From positions 188,177-252,176 of the forward strand of contig NZ_JAGFPK010000001.1 of NCBI RefSeq assembly GCF_017599385.1: 64,000 nt of DNA, written 5' to 3'. The notes under the pieces are model-generated. The model made no database searches, was not told where the DNA came from, and saw only the letters and a program-made list of their open reading frames with translations. The DNA is from Ciceribacter sp. L1K22 (lineage in GTDB: Bacteria; Pseudomonadota; Alphaproteobacteria; Rhizobiales; Rhizobiaceae). Both the position numbers and the translations under genes were made by a program. Positions 30,973 to 41,283 of the stretch are shown piece by piece (the first letter of the stretch is position 1; every line of letters starts with the position of its first letter).

Positions 30973-31695
30973 TCAGGCCGCTTCCCGGAACCGGTAGCCG
31001 ACGCCATAGAGTGTTTCGATCATGTCGAAGTCGCCGTCTACCATTTTGAATTTTTTCCGCAGACGCTTGATGTGACTGTCGATCGTACGGTCGTCGACAT
31101 ATACCTGCTCATCATACGCGGCGTCCATAAGAGCGTCCCGGCTTTTCACGACACCGGGCCTTTGCGCCAGGGACTGAAGAATCAGAAATTCCGTGACCGT
31201 CAAAGTGACTGGGTCGCCCTTCCAGGTACACGTGTGCCGTTCTTGGTCCATAACAAGTTGCCCGCGTTCAAGAGTACGCGCCTGCGGCTCGCCTGTCGTC
31301 TTGCCGGTGCTTGCTACCGGGTTTCCTTCACGATTTGCGGCACGCCGAAGGATCGCCTTGACGCGTTCCACCAATAGCCGTTGGGAGAATGGTTTGGTGA
31401 TGAAATCGTCGGCACCCATCTTGAGGCCAAACAGTTCATCGATCTCTTCGTCCTTGGATGTCAGGAAGATCACCGGAAGATCCGACTTCTGACGGAGCCG
31501 CCTCAGCAGTTCCATGCCATCCATTCTCGGCATCTTGATGTCGAAGATCGCAAGGTGCGGTGGGCGAGCCAGCAGACCGTCGAGCGCGGATGCGCCATCG
31601 GTATAGGTCTCGACCTTGTAGCCCTCGGCCTCCAACGCGATCGACACCGACGTCAGAATGTTGCGGTCGTCATCCACGAGGGCGATTGTCTGCAT
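30973..31695 (-). CDS. chvI: Response regulator ChvI
   Basis: A 240-residue OmpR/PhoB-type regulator. The receiver domain has the acidic pair in VDDDRN, the phospho-acceptor Asp in [11 protein letters not shown] and the lysine in DFITKPF; the winged-helix domain ends GVGYRFREA. Of several in-frame ATG codons I chose the one at 31695, which starts [10 protein letters not shown], has GGAGAG before it and gives the length of characterised ChvI. It precedes chvG by 54 bases and is divergent from pckA. Confidence 0.96.
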   Translation of the reverse strand: MQTIALVDDDRNILTSVSIALEAEGYKVETYTDGASALDGLLARPPHLAIFDIKMPRMDGMELLRRLRQKSDLPVIFLTSKDEEIDELFGLKMGADDFITKPFSQRLLVERVKAILRRAANREGNPVASTGKTTGEPQARTLERGQLVMDQERHTCTWKGDPVTLTVTEFLILQSLAQRPGVVKSRDALMDAAYDEQVYVDDRTIDSHIKRLRKKFKMVDGDFDMIETLYGVGYRFREAA

Positions 31696-32032
31696 GAGAG
31701 TACTCTCCATGATCATTGCTCTTCGGCTCCTGTCTCTGCCCACCAGCCCGGAGGCAATCAGGGAACCGCGTTCTGGGGGTAAAGGTGGAACAAATTGTGG
31801 CAGAGATAAAGGGTAGTGCTCGGGACAATCTCTCGTTCTTGCAGATTGAAGCCGAGCGTAGACCGCGGACCCGCTATATTCAAACCGATTTAAAAAGGAT
31901 GAATGAGATTTAAATCGATTAAATATCTGATATTATTGACATTTTTGGAAATATGCTCTTGCGCAAAGACACAACTGCATCTAGTTGTGCCTTGAATTCA
32001 ACGGCTGTCGCCCAGAGCAAAGGAAGCTGTCC
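31696..32032. other. 337-base divergent control region between chvI and pckA
   Basis: No gene is seen here. The pckA-proximal half is strikingly A+T-rich (about 31880-31960) compared with everything around it and holds two AATCGATT-like operators and a TTGACA at 31936-31941. No good -10 box could be fixed at normal spacing from that TTGACA. The pckA ribosome site AAAGGAAG lies at 32019-32026. Confidence 0.6.
31882..31924. promoter_or_regulatory. Tandem AATCGATT-like operators ahead of pckA
   Basis: TTTAAATCGATTAAAT at 31909-31924 is a near-palindrome centred on ATCGAT. A related but weaker copy, AAACCGATTTAAA, lies at 31882-31894, about 28-30 bases away on the helix. LacI-family regulators bind this kind of site, and in Sinorhizobium pckA is controlled by the LacI-type protein PckR; that it acts here is inference. 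Confidence 0.5.
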
Positions 32033-33643
32033 ATGGAGGAGCTTGGAGTGAACAATCCCTTGATGGGGGTCGCTGCAATTGGTTTGGGCGACGCTGCGCG
32101 TGTCTTCTATAACCTGACGCCGAGCGAACTTTACGAGGAGATCATCCTGCGCCGTGAGGCTGTTTTGACGGCCGACGGCGCAGTTTGCGCCGAGACCGGA
32201 CAACACACGGGGCGTTCGCCCAAGGACAAGTTTGTCGTGAGGGATGATACGACCGACGGGCAGATCTGGTGGGAAAACAACAAGCCCATGTCACCCGAAA
32301 ACTTCGGTCTTCTGCATAAGGATATGCTGGCGCATGCGGCTGGCCGGGATCTGTTTGTTCAGGATCTCATCGGCGGCGCGGATGTCGACAACGCGCTTCC
32401 GACCCGCGTCGTTACTGAATATGCGTGGCACTCGCTATTCATCCGGAATCTTTTGATTCGGCCGGACCGATCGACTTTGAAAACTTTCCATCCGAAGCTG
32501 ACGATTATTGATCTGCCAAGCTTCAGGGCCGATCCGGCCCGTCATGGTTGCCGTACCGAGACCGTGATTGCCTGCGATCTCACCAACGGTATCGTCCTGA
32601 TTGCAGGCACCTCCTATGCTGGGGAGATGAAAAAGTCAGTCTTCACCGTCCTGAATTATTTGTTGCCCGCCAAGGGTGTGATGCCGATGCATTGCTCCGC
32701 TAACGTTGGGGCAGATGGAGATGCCGCTGTTTTCTTCGGATTGTCCGGTACCGGAAAAACGACGCTCTCCGCGGATCCCTCGCGCACTTTGATCGGGGAC
32801 GACGAGCACGGTTGGGGCGAGCATGGTATCTTCAATTTCGAAGGTGGATGCTACGCAAAGACAATACGTCTGTCGGCCGAAGCCGAGCCGGAAATTTTTG
32901 CAACCACGAAGAGATTCGGAACCGTTTTGGAAAATGTGGTTCTCGATCAAAACCGCGTTCCAGATTTCAACGACGGATCCAAGACCGAGAACACCCGGTG
33001 CGCCTATCCGCTGCACTTCATTCCGAATGCATCGGCGACGGGAACGACAGGACACCCTCGGACCATCATCATGCTGACGGCTGACGCATTCGGAGTCATG
33101 CCGCCGATCGCGCGGTTGACCCCCGAGCAGGCGATGTACCACTTCCTGTCTGGATACACGGCCAAGGTTGCCGGGACGGAGAAAGGTGTCACAGAACCCG
33201 AAGCCACGTTCTCCACCTGCTTTGGTGCGCCGTTCATGCCGCGTCATCCGGCGGAATACGGACGTTTGCTGCGCGATCTTATTGCCGAGCACGACGTGAA
33301 ATGCTGGCTGGTCAACACCGGCTGGACCGGTGGTGCCTATGGCGTTGGTCATCGCATGCCGATCAAGGCAACGCGGGCCCTGCTCACCGCTGCGCTCAAG
33401 GGGGATCTGCTGAGCGCCGAATTCAGAACCGATCCGAATTTCGGTTTTGCTGTGCCTGTTGATGTCCCCGGGGTAGACCGAGCCATACTGAATCCCCGCT
33501 CCACCTGGGCTGATCCGGAGCGATACGATGCGCAGGCCCAGAAACTGGTCGCTATGTTCATCACGAATTTTGCCAAATTCGAAGAACATGTGGACCACAA
33601 GGTGCGGGATGCGGCACCCACCGTGAGAATCGCTGCTGAGTAA
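32033..33643 (+). CDS. pckA: Phosphoenolpyruvate carboxykinase (ATP)
   Basis: Converts oxaloacetate to PEP, the entry to gluconeogenesis during growth on dicarboxylates. It has 536 residues. The kinase-1a P-loop [16 protein letters not shown], the kinase-2 region IGDDEHGW and a FEGGCYAK segment are all present. The ATG at 32033 (MEELG) has a good ribosome site and matches the known length of rhizobial PckA; an upstream in-frame start adds 16 unsupported residues. Divergent from chvI; ends at a strong terminator. Confidence 0.98.
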   Translation: MEELGVNNPLMGVAAIGLGDAARVFYNLTPSELYEEIILRREAVLTADGAVCAETGQHTGRSPKDKFVVRDDTTDGQIWWENNKPMSPENFGLLHKDMLAHAAGRDLFVQDLIGGADVDNALPTRVVTEYAWHSLFIRNLLIRPDRSTLKTFHPKLTIIDLPSFRADPARHGCRTETVIACDLTNGIVLIAGTSYAGEMKKSVFTVLNYLLPAKGVMPMHCSANVGADGDAAVFFGLSGTGKTTLSADPSRTLIGDDEHGWGEHGIFNFEGGCYAKTIRLSAEAEPEIFATTKRFGTVLENVVLDQNRVPDFNDGSKTENTRCAYPLHFIPNASATGTTGHPRTIIMLTADAFGVMPPIARLTPEQAMYHFLSGYTAKVAGTEKGVTEPEATFSTCFGAPFMPRHPAEYGRLLRDLIAEHDVKCWLVNTGWTGGAYGVGHRMPIKATRALLTAALKGDLLSAEFRTDPNFGFAVPVDVPGVDRAILNPRSTWADPERYDAQAQKLVAMFITNFAKFEEHVDHKVRDAAPTVRIAAE

Positions 33644-33664
33644 TAGTGCGTTTTCGGACTGTAT

Positions 33665-33692
33665 AAACCCGGCGGCTTCCGCCGGGTTTTTT
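33665..33692 (+). terminator. Rho-independent terminator of pckA
   Basis: A perfect 11-base stem, AAACCCGGCGG (33665-33675) with CCGCCGGGTTT (33679-33689), has a 3-base loop and runs into six T residues ending at 33692. Confidence 0.9.
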
Positions 33693-33742
33693 GTTTCCCG
33701 GATGGTGCCTATAATGGCGCGCCGCAGAAACGGAACAGGACT

Positions 33743-34177
33743 ATGGCCAGCGAACCCCTTGTCATCAATGAAAGAATAGTCATCGCGGGATGGGAGTTGA
33801 CCGAGCAGTTTGTGCTGGCCGGCGGTCCCGGCGGGCAGAACGTCAACAAGGTTGCGACTGCTGTTCAGTTGTTTTTCAACGCTGCCGGGTCTCCGGCTCT
33901 AAGTGAGCGCATTAAGACAAACGCGTTGAAACTGGCGGGGAGGCGGGCATCCAAGGATGGTGTCATTCTAATTGAGGCGGCCCGATTCAGGAGTCAGGAA
34001 CGGAATCGAGACGACGCTCGCGAACGGCTGCGCGAGCTTATCCTCAAGGCAGCGGAACCACCTGCACCGCCGAGGCGAAAGACCAAACCGTCCAAGGGTG
34101 CAATTGAACGGCGCCTGAAGGAAAAGAGCGGTCGGTCCGAAGTCAAGCGGATGCGCGGCCGGCCGGACAACGAATGA
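33743..34177 (+). CDS. arfB: Ribosome-rescue aminoacyl-tRNA hydrolase ArfB
   Basis: A 144-residue ArfB/YaeJ protein which frees ribosomes stalled at mRNA ends by hydrolysing peptidyl-tRNA. The catalytic GGQ motif is in GGPGGQNVNKV near residues 30-40. The basic tail (RRKTKPSKGAIERRLKEK to the end) is the part that enters the empty mRNA channel. No alternative such as RF1/RF2 fits because the codon-recognition domain is absent. alkB follows with overlapping or close starts. Confidence 0.95.
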   Translation: MASEPLVINERIVIAGWELTEQFVLAGGPGGQNVNKVATAVQLFFNAAGSPALSERIKTNALKLAGRRASKDGVILIEAARFRSQERNRDDARERLRELILKAAEPPAPPRRKTKPSKGAIERRLKEKSGRSEVKRMRGRPDNE

Positions 34178-34200
34178 ATAACGCCTGGAGACGGCATTCA

Positions 34201-34821
34201 ATGTCGACACCCATAATTCTGGAAGAGGGATTGCTGCTCCGCCCCGGTTATTTCTCTCGAGAGCAGCAGGAACTGTTGCTAGAGGATGTGCGGTCTGTTG
34301 TTGGTATCGCGCCGCTCTTTGTTCCGGTCATGCCCAAAACGGGCAAGTCACTGTCGGTGCGTATGACCAACTGCGGTGATCTTGGCTGGGTTACAGATCG
34401 TGAGGGCGGATACCGATATCAGGATTTTCATCCGGTTACCGGAGAACCATGGCCAAAGATCCCGCAGCGTCTTCTGGAGTTATGGCGTGACGTTTCCGAA
34501 TACGACGCCCCGCCGCAGGCGTGCCTAGTCAATTTTTATGAACCCGGGGCCAAGATGGGTCTCCATCAGGATCGCGACGAGAAGAACTTCAAGGCTCCCG
34601 TCGTTTCCGTTTCTCTTGGAGACGCATGCCTCTTTCGGGTTGGTGGTCTCGACCGACGCGATTCTACCCGTTCGTTTAAGCTGGAAAGCGGGGACGTTCT
34701 CGTCCTCGGCGGAAAAAGCAGGTTAAGATATCACGGCGTCGACAGGATTTATCCCGGCACGTCGACGTTGCTTCGGCACTCCGGGCGCGTAAACCTGACG
34801 ATGCGCCGAGTCACGGACTGA
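34201..34821 (+). CDS. alkB: AlkB-type alpha-ketoglutarate-dependent DNA dealkylase
   Basis: Fe(II)/2-oxoglutarate dioxygenase that removes N-alkyl lesions such as 1-methyladenine. It has 206 residues from the chosen start. The iron ligands are HQD in MGLHQDRDEKNF and a His in LRYHGVDRI; the cosubstrate arginines are in RVNLTMRRV. A substrate lid with a WVTDREGGYRYQ stretch is typical. I chose ATG 34201, with GGAG upstream; ATG 34174, overlapping the arfB stop, is also possible and adds nine residues. Probably co-transcribed with arfB. Confidence 0.93.
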   Translation: MSTPIILEEGLLLRPGYFSREQQELLLEDVRSVVGIAPLFVPVMPKTGKSLSVRMTNCGDLGWVTDREGGYRYQDFHPVTGEPWPKIPQRLLELWRDVSEYDAPPQACLVNFYEPGAKMGLHQDRDEKNFKAPVVSVSLGDACLFRVGGLDRRDSTRSFKLESGDVLVLGGKSRLRYHGVDRIYPGTSTLLRHSGRVNLTMRRVTD

Positions 34822-34834
34822 TACGTCGAATAAA

Positions 34835-35830
34835 TCACAACTTTCTCAGTGCGACTTTCTCGATAAGGTGGTCTTTGCCTTTTCTCAGTATGAGATCGGC
34901 ACGCGGTCGCGTTGGCAGAATGTTTTCCCGCAGGTTTTTCAGGTTGATGCTGCTCCAGAGATCCTCAGCGCGGGCCAGCGCTTCTCCTTCGGTTATTGTG
35001 GCGTAACGATGGAAATAGGAATTGGGATCCTTGAATGCTGTCTGGCGTAACTTCATGAACCGATCGACATACCAGCGATGAATGTGTTTTTCGTCGGCGT
35101 CGATGTAGATCGAGAAGTCGAAGAAATCGGATACCATGGGCACGATCTTTCCATCGGCCGGCAAGTCCCGGGACTGCAAGACGTTGATACCCTCGAAGAT
35201 CAGGATATCCGGACGGTCCACCACGCGGGACTCGTTCTGAAGGATGTCGTAGGTAAGATGCGAGTAGGTCGGCGCGTTCACGTTCGGACGACCGGCCTTT
35301 ATGGCGGAAAGAAACCGGAGGATGGCCGCGGTGTCGTAGCTCTCTGGGAATCCCTTGCGGTTCAGGATGTTCTGACGAACGAGCGTCTCATTGGGATAGA
35401 GAAAGCCGTCGGTGGTAACGAGATCCACTTTGGGGCTTGACGGCCAGCGGGCCAGAAGTTCTTTCAGGACGCGAGCGGTCGTGGACTTGCCAACGGCGAC
35501 CGATCCGGCGATCCCGATGACAAACGGCGTTTTTGTTACGTCCGAGAGGCTGAGAAACCTGTTTCGCTGCTCGAACAACAGTTGCGACGACTCGACGTGT
35601 GCCGATAGCAGGCGAGACAGAGAGAGGTAGATTCGTCTGACCTCTTCCAGATCAATCGGATCATCGATGGACCGAAGTCGCCGGACTTCGTCCTCCGTCA
35701 GCGTGAGAGGTGTATCGGCACGGAACCTGGCCCATTCATTCGAAGAGAAGAAATGATATGGCGAATAGTCGTTCGGCTGAAAATGATCTAGCGCCTCGGA
35801 CGTTTCGGCTTCCCTGCTTGCAGTAGTCAT
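34835..35830 (-). CDS. coaA: Pantothenate kinase, type I
   Basis: First step of coenzyme A synthesis from pantothenate. It has 331 residues; the P-loop [17 protein letters not shown] is near residue 105, and the [11 protein letters not shown] and [12 protein letters not shown] segments of the CoaA family follow. It is the last gene of the his run; its ATG overlaps the hisE stop by 4 bases. hisE-coaA adjacency is regular in rhizobia. Confidence 0.97.
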   Translation of the reverse strand: MTTASREAETSEALDHFQPNDYSPYHFFSSNEWARFRADTPLTLTEDEVRRLRSIDDPIDLEEVRRIYLSLSRLLSAHVESSQLLFEQRNRFLSLSDVTKTPFVIGIAGSVAVGKSTTARVLKELLARWPSSPKVDLVTTDGFLYPNETLVRQNILNRKGFPESYDTAAILRFLSAIKAGRPNVNAPTYSHLTYDILQNESRVVDRPDILIFEGINVLQSRDLPADGKIVPMVSDFFDFSIYIDADEKHIHRWYVDRFMKLRQTAFKDPNSYFHRYATITEGEALARAEDLWSSINLKNLRENILPTRPRADLILRKGKDHLIEKVALRKL

Positions 35831-36150
35831 GGGTCTTTTCGACTGGCCTTCTCGCTGAGGCCGCTTTGACCGGTTCGCCGCTCAAGCTCGCTCATCACCG
35901 CTTGTAGCGGGATATCCGCGATTTTCAATACGACCATCAGATGATAGAGAATATCTGCGGCTTCGTAGACGAGGTTGTCTCGGTCGCCAATTGTTGCAGC
36001 GATGACGGCTTCGATAGCCTCTTCGCCCAGTTTCTTCGCCGCTTTCGCCTGCCCACTTGCGATCAGTCGCGCCGTCCAGGACTCATCTGCTGGCGCTGAC
36101 GATCTCTCGTCAACAATGGCCTCAAGGTCCTGTAGCGTGAACTTGGACAT
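35827..36150 (-). CDS. hisE: Phosphoribosyl-ATP pyrophosphatase
   Basis: Second step of histidine synthesis. It is a 107-residue all-helical MazG-like fold with the metal-site motifs [10 protein letters not shown] and [11 protein letters not shown]. The ATG at 36150 (MSKFTL) gives the family length; the longer in-frame version runs into hisF. It is separate from HisI here, unlike the HisIE fusion of enterics. Confidence 0.96.
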   Translation of the reverse strand: MSKFTLQDLEAIVDERSSAPADESWTARLIASGQAKAAKKLGEEAIEAVIAATIGDRDNLVYEAADILYHLMVVLKIADIPLQAVMSELERRTGQSGLSEKASRKDP

Positions 36151-36166
36151 TCCAGTTCTCCATTCA

Positions 36167-36943
36167 TCAGTCAAGGCGGACGGCGATGCCGTTGTTGGCC
36201 ATGTGCTTCTTAGCGTCGAGGATGGAAAATGTCCCGAAGTGGAAGATTGAAGCCGCAAGAACCGCCGTTGCGTGGCCGTCATTGATGCCCGCCACAAGGT
36301 CATCCAGTGTTCCGACACCGCCGGAGGCGATAACTGGAACGCGAACGGAATCGGCGATGCGCCGGGTTAAGGCGATGTCGTAACCGCTCTTGGTTCCGTC
36401 CCTGTCCATGGACGTGACGAGCAGTTCGCCCGCCCCCCTTGCCACTACCTTCTCTGCGAAATCGATTGCGTCGATACCGGTGGGATTGCGGCCGCCATGG
36501 GTGAATATCTCCCAGCGTTCGGTTTCGCCATCCGCCGATACCCGTTTGGCGTCAATCGAAACCACGATGCATTGGTCCCCGAATTTGTCCGCCGCCTCCG
36601 CCACGAAATCCGGATTTTTGACCGCTGCGGAGTTGATGGAGACCTTGTCGGCCCCACAGAGAAGCAGCTTGCGAATATCGGCAACGGTGCGCACACCGCC
36701 GCCGACAGTCAGCGGCATGAAACAGTGCTCGGCGGTCTGTGCCACCACGTCGAAGATCGTGTCACGTTCGTCGGACGACGCCGTTATATCGAGAAAGCAG
36801 AGTTCGTCCGCGCCAGCGGCATCGTAGGCCTTTGCCGCTTCCACTGGATCTCCGGCATCAATCAGGTCAACGAAATTGACGCCCTTGACGACGCGACCGT
36901 CCTTGACGTCCAGACATGGGATCACGCGGGCCTTGAGTGTCAT
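36167..36943 (-). CDS. hisF: Imidazole glycerol phosphate synthase cyclase subunit
   Basis: TIM-barrel cyclase that, with HisH, makes imidazole glycerol phosphate and AICAR. It has 258 residues. The catalytic aspartates are in [14 protein letters not shown] and [12 protein letters not shown]; the phosphate-binding VIASGGVG is intact. The start overlaps the hisA stop by 4 bases. Confidence 0.97.
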   Translation of the reverse strand: MTLKARVIPCLDVKDGRVVKGVNFVDLIDAGDPVEAAKAYDAAGADELCFLDITASSDERDTIFDVVAQTAEHCFMPLTVGGGVRTVADIRKLLLCGADKVSINSAAVKNPDFVAEAADKFGDQCIVVSIDAKRVSADGETERWEIFTHGGRNPTGIDAIDFAEKVVARGAGELLVTSMDRDGTKSGYDIALTRRIADSVRVPVIASGGVGTLDDLVAGINDGHATAVLAASIFHFGTFSILDAKKHMANNGIAVRLD

Positions 36944-37692
36944 ATGCCTTCCCCCTTGGGCGCTCTGGCAGCCTTTATCATCGAGAGGGCTGCTGCGGGG
37001 TCGATTCGACCATCGTAGAGCGCGCGTCCTGAAATCGCCCCCTCAAGCTTACTGGCATCCGGCTCCAACATGCGGCGGATATCGTCAAGGGAAGCAAGAC
37101 CGCCGGAGGCAATGACCGGAATTGATACCGCATCGGCGAGCTGCAATGTGGAGGGCCAATTGATGCCGGCGAGAACGCCATCCCGATCTATGTCGGTATA
37201 AATGATGGCTGAAACCCCGGCTCCTTCGAATTTGCGTGCGAGTTCTATCACGCCCAGCTCGGACGCCTCTGCCCAGCCTTCGACAGCGACCTTGCCACCC
37301 TTCGCATCGATTCCTACCGCGATTCGGCCCGGAAAGCGGCGGCACGCCTCAACGACAAGAGCCGGATCTCGGACGGCAATTGTGCCCAGTATGACTCGTG
37401 CCAGGCCTCGGGAAAGCCAGTTCTCGATGTGGGCAAGAGTGCGAATCCCGCCGCCAAGCTGCACTGGATTTCTGGTCGCCCTCACGATCGCGTCGACGGC
37501 TGCACCGTTGACGCTTTCACCAGCGAATGCGCCGTTGAGGTCGACCACGTGCAACCATTCGAAGCCTTGTTCCTCGAAGGCTCGGGCTTGGGCGGCCGGA
37601 TCCACATTATAGATCGTGGCTTGCGTCATGTCGCCCAGCTTGAGCCTGACGCAACTACCATCCTTGAGATCAATGGCGGGGAATAGAATCAT
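36940..37692 (-). CDS. hisA: ProFAR isomerase HisA
   Basis: Isomerises ProFAR to PRFAR, the substrate of HisF. It is a 250-residue barrel with Asp in [13 protein letters not shown] and the second acid in [12 protein letters not shown]. It lies 34 bases after hisH, in the usual H-A-F-E order. Confidence 0.97.
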   Translation of the reverse strand: MILFPAIDLKDGSCVRLKLGDMTQATIYNVDPAAQARAFEEQGFEWLHVVDLNGAFAGESVNGAAVDAIVRATRNPVQLGGGIRTLAHIENWLSRGLARVILGTIAVRDPALVVEACRRFPGRIAVGIDAKGGKVAVEGWAEASELGVIELARKFEGAGVSAIIYTDIDRDGVLAGINWPSTLQLADAVSIPVIASGGLASLDDIRRMLEPDASKLEGAISGRALYDGRIDPAAALSMIKAARAPKGEGI

Positions 37693-37726
37693 GTTAGCCG
37701 GCTAGCCTTCAGTGTGCTTCCAGGAC

Positions 37727-38377
37727 TCACGGGTCCCATCTCAGAAAATTTGCGATCAATTTCAGGCCCAACCTTTGGCTCTTTTCAGGATGGAACTGGG
37801 TTCCCACCATGTTTTCCCGGCCCACGACCGCTGTCATCGGACCGCCGTAGTTGGTCGTTGCGATGACGTCTGCCTGATCCGTCGCCGCAAGATGGTAGGA
37901 GTGTACGAAATAGGCATGAAGTCCGCTCTCACCTGTTGGGATGCCCTCAAAGAGAGGATGCTGACGATTGAGATCGACGGTATTCCAGCCGATTTGCGGA
38001 ATTTTGAGGTTCGGATCTGCGGGCGACATCTCAATCACGTCGCCAGAAATCCAGTCAAAACCCGGCGTCACCGTCTTTTCTAGTCCACGGGAAGACATAA
38101 GCTGCATTCCAACGCAAATGCCCAGGAAGGGGCGGGCTTTCCGTTCTACGACCTCAAGCAGCGCGTCATGCATGCCGTCCACCGAATCCAGGCCCTTGCG
38201 GCAGTCCGCATAAGCGCCAACGCCTGGAAGAACGACCCGGTCGGCAGCCGCCACGACTTCTGCCTTGTCCGTTAGATCTACCGCTGCGTTGACCCCGGCT
38301 TCGGACGCGGCGCGCTCGAAGGCTTTGGTGGCCGACCGCAGATTTCCTGATCCGTAGTCTATGATCGCGACACGCAT
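37727..38377 (-). CDS. hisH: Imidazole glycerol phosphate synthase glutaminase subunit
   Basis: Class-I glutamine amidotransferase that feeds ammonia to HisF. It has 216 residues; the nucleophile is in [10 protein letters not shown], and the catalytic His-Pro-Glu is in [10 protein letters not shown]. The ATG at 38377 has GGAG 9 bases upstream; an in-frame GTG six bases earlier is too close to it. Confidence 0.96.
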   Translation of the reverse strand: MRVAIIDYGSGNLRSATKAFERAASEAGVNAAVDLTDKAEVVAAADRVVLPGVGAYADCRKGLDSVDGMHDALLEVVERKARPFLGICVGMQLMSSRGLEKTVTPGFDWISGDVIEMSPADPNLKIPQIGWNTVDLNRQHPLFEGIPTGESGLHAYFVHSYHLAATDQADVIATTNYGGPMTAVVGRENMVGTQFHPEKSQRLGLKLIANFLRWDP

Positions 38378-38395
38378 CGACACTAACTCCTCTGG

Positions 38396-38992
38396 CTAGA
38401 CCAGCGTCCCCTTCGTCGAGGGAACGCGATCGGCCTGACGCGGATCGATTTCGGTAGCGACGCGAAGAGCGCGCGCGACCGCCTTGAAACAGGTCTCCGC
38501 GATATGGTGATTGTTGGCCCCGTAGTGATTGACTACGTGAAGCGTGATGCCGGCATGTTGCGAGAAGGCTTGAAAGAACTCCCGCACGAGTTCCGTGTCG
38601 AAGGTACCGACCTTCGACGAACTGAAATCGACCTTCCAAACCAGAAACGGCCGTCCGGACAGATCCACTGCAGCCTTTGTCATTGTCTCGTCCATGGCGA
38701 GATCGAGAGACGCGTAACGCGTTATTCCACGGCGATCTCCGAGGGCCTTGGCGACTGCCTGACCAACGGCTATTCCCGTGTCCTCCACGGTGTGGTGGTC
38801 ATCGATATGCAAGTCGCCCTTTGCGTCAATCGCCATGTCGATCAGCGAATGCCGGCTGAGTTGATCCAGCATGTGATCGAAGAAGCCGATGCCCGTGGCG
38901 ATACGAGACAGACCGGCGCCGTCGATATTCACTGAGACGGTGATGTCGGTTTCATTGGTTTTGCGCGAAACCTCGGCTTTGCGACCTGCCAT
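38396..38992 (-). CDS. hisB: Imidazoleglycerol-phosphate dehydratase
   Basis: Dehydrates imidazole glycerol phosphate. It is a 198-residue monofunctional form (no phosphatase domain), with the manganese motifs [14 protein letters not shown] and [12 protein letters not shown] plus [12 protein letters not shown]. The ATG at 38992 is chosen; the longer in-frame start would reach into the hslV promoter gap. First gene of the hisB-H-A-F-E-coaA run, divergent from hslV. Confidence 0.97.
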   Translation of the reverse strand: MAGRKAEVSRKTNETDITVSVNIDGAGLSRIATGIGFFDHMLDQLSRHSLIDMAIDAKGDLHIDDHHTVEDTGIAVGQAVAKALGDRRGITRYASLDLAMDETMTKAAVDLSGRPFLVWKVDFSSSKVGTFDTELVREFFQAFSQHAGITLHVVNHYGANNHHIAETCFKAVARALRVATEIDPRQADRVPSTKGTLV

Positions 38993-39188
38993 CGAAGCTG
39001 CTCCCTCGGAAATTGGCCGTTCCATATCAGGAGGAACACTGAATATCCAGAAATTACATTGCGCTGCGCCTACCCGGATGTCGCTGTTCAAGCGATCGCG
39101 TTGTATTTGCCGGATGCGCGCTTACATAAGCGCCGATTGGCAGTGTATGCCGCTACAAACGAATGTCCTGTCGGGACGGAGAGTGCTC

Positions 39189-39716
39189 ATGACCACGATT
39201 ATCACAGTTAGAAAGAACGGTTCGGTCGTCATGGCGGGTGATGGTCAAGTCAGCCTCGGGCAGACCGTAATGAAAGGCAATGCGCGCAAGGTCCGAAGGA
39301 TCGGGAAGGGCGGCGAGGTGATAGCTGGCTTTGCCGGAGCGACGGCAGATGCCTTCACACTGCTTGACCGGCTGGAAAAGAAGCTGGAGCAATATCCCGG
39401 CCAGCTGATGCGCGCGGCTGTCGAATTGGCGAAGGACTGGCGCACGGACAAATATCTGCGCAATCTCGAGGCCATGATGCTCGTCGCCGACAAGAGTATT
39501 ACCTTGGCAATCACGGGAAATGGCGACGTCCTTGAGCCCGAACACGGAACGATCGCGATCGGATCCGGTGGGAACTACGCCTTTGCCGCGGCTCGGGCGC
39601 TTATGGATACCGACAAATCCGCTGAGGAAATTGCGCGTCGGGCTATGCAGATAGCCAGCGACATCTGTGTCTACACCAATGATGCGATTGTTCTGGAAAG
39701 TCTTGATGGTGAATGA
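39189..39716 (+). CDS. hslV: ATP-dependent protease subunit HslV
   Basis: Threonine protease ring of HslUV. It has 175 residues. The ATG at 39189 is fixed by the biology: removal of Met exposes the catalytic Thr in [11 protein letters not shown]. The GDGQVSLG and [12 protein letters not shown] segments are typical. A possible heat-shock-like element, GTTG around 39100 with CTTACAT at 39121-39127, lies upstream, but the match is weak. It precedes hslU by 77 bases. Confidence 0.97.
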   Translation: MTTIITVRKNGSVVMAGDGQVSLGQTVMKGNARKVRRIGKGGEVIAGFAGATADAFTLLDRLEKKLEQYPGQLMRAAVELAKDWRTDKYLRNLEAMMLVADKSITLAITGNGDVLEPEHGTIAIGSGGNYAFAAARALMDTDKSAEEIARRAMQIASDICVYTNDAIVLESLDGE

Positions 39717-39793
39717 CGGCTTCCTGAACTGGTTAGAAAACGTCCCGATACCGTCATCATGACACACGAAATTCTGAGCACGAGTGACAAACC

Positions 39794-41101
39794 ATGACCA
39801 ATTTTTCGCCCCGTGAAATCGTTTCCGAACTCGATAGGTTCATCATCGGTCAGCACGAGGCCAAACGGGCCGTCGCGATCGCCCTTCGCAATCGCTGGCG
39901 ACGCCAGCAACTCGACGAGAGTTTGCGTGACGAAGTGATGCCGAAGAATATCCTAATGATCGGCCCGACCGGGGTCGGGAAGACCGAGATATCGCGTCGT
40001 CTTGCGAAGTTGGCCGGCGCCCCCTTTATCAAGGTGGAGGCAACCAAATTCACGGAAGTCGGATATGTCGGCCGTGACGTTGAGCAGATTATCCGTGACT
40101 TGGTTGAGATAGGAATCGGCCTTCAGCGCGAGAAGAAGCGGGCCGAGGTGCAGGCAAAGGCCCATGCCGGTGCCGAGGAACGTGTCCTTGATGCGCTTGT
40201 CGGTGCGACAGCCTCGCCGGCAACTCGCGACAGTTTTCGTCGAAAGCTCCGCGCTGGTGAGCTGGACGACAAGGAAATCGATATCGAAATTGCGGACACT
40301 GCCGGCGGAATGCCGAGCCTGGACATCCCGGGCATGCAGGGCGGCAACGTCGGCATTCTCAACCTGTCCGATCTGTTCGGCAAGGCCATGGGTGGCCGAA
40401 CCAAGAAGGTCCGCACGACCGTCAAGGCTTCCTACGCTGATCTCATCCGAGACGAGTCTGACAAGCTGATCGACAACGAAGTCATCCAGCGCGACGCTGT
40501 TCGCTCGGTTGAAAATGACGGAATCGTGTTTCTTGACGAGATCGACAAGATTGCGGCGCGCGATGGAGGCATTGGCGCCGGCGTTTCCCGTGAGGGTGTG
40601 CAGCGTGATCTTCTACCGCTTGTCGAGGGAACAACCGTCTCGACGAAATACGGACCGGTAAAAACCGACCATATCCTGTTTATCGCGTCTGGCGCCTTTC
40701 ATGTTTCCAAGCCATCCGACCTGCTGCCCGAATTGCAGGGACGCTTGCCGATCCGTGTTGAGCTCAAACCCCTCAGCAAGGAGGATTTCCGCAGGATTCT
40801 TACGGAAACGGAAGCAAGTCTGATCCGGCAATACCGCGCCTTGATGGAAACCGAGGAATTGCAGCTCGACTTTACCGAGGACGCCATCGACGCTCTGGCT
40901 GATATTGCCGTGAAGCTCAATGCATCAGTTGAGAACATTGGCGCACGCCGGCTGCAGACAGTCATGGAGCGCGTCCTGGACGACATTTCGTTCAATGCTC
41001 CTGATCGCTCCGGTTCCGCCGTGATGATCGATTCTGAATACGTCCGGGAGCACGTTGGTGAGATCGCAGCTGACGCGGATCTGTCTCGTTACATATTGTG
41101 A
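39794..41101 (+). CDS. hslU: ATP-dependent protease ATPase subunit HslU
   Basis: AAA+ unfoldase that feeds HslV. It has 435 residues. Walker A is [13 protein letters not shown], followed by the pore-loop region [14 protein letters not shown]; Walker B is [10 protein letters not shown], and the C-terminus is the short DLSRYIL tail that inserts into HslV. The intermediate I-domain spans about 110-240. Confidence 0.98.
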   Translation: MTNFSPREIVSELDRFIIGQHEAKRAVAIALRNRWRRQQLDESLRDEVMPKNILMIGPTGVGKTEISRRLAKLAGAPFIKVEATKFTEVGYVGRDVEQIIRDLVEIGIGLQREKKRAEVQAKAHAGAEERVLDALVGATASPATRDSFRRKLRAGELDDKEIDIEIADTAGGMPSLDIPGMQGGNVGILNLSDLFGKAMGGRTKKVRTTVKASYADLIRDESDKLIDNEVIQRDAVRSVENDGIVFLDEIDKIAARDGGIGAGVSREGVQRDLLPLVEGTTVSTKYGPVKTDHILFIASGAFHVSKPSDLLPELQGRLPIRVELKPLSKEDFRRILTETEASLIRQYRALMETEELQLDFTEDAIDALADIAVKLNASVENIGARRLQTVMERVLDDISFNAPDRSGSAVMIDSEYVREHVGEIAADADLSRYIL

Positions 41102-41283
41102 TCCTCATTCGAGGCTGTGAATGACGGAAGGACGGTCCTCACAAATAGTTTTTTCTGCAGCCTCGACAGTTCCATTTTGTCTTTATAAGTATGGCCGCAT
41201 TCTTTGCACCGGCCGTACCGTCGGTCAGGATGCGAACCTTCCGACTTCCGGAGCGCAGGCTTCAAGATAGAGGCGCAGGCATC

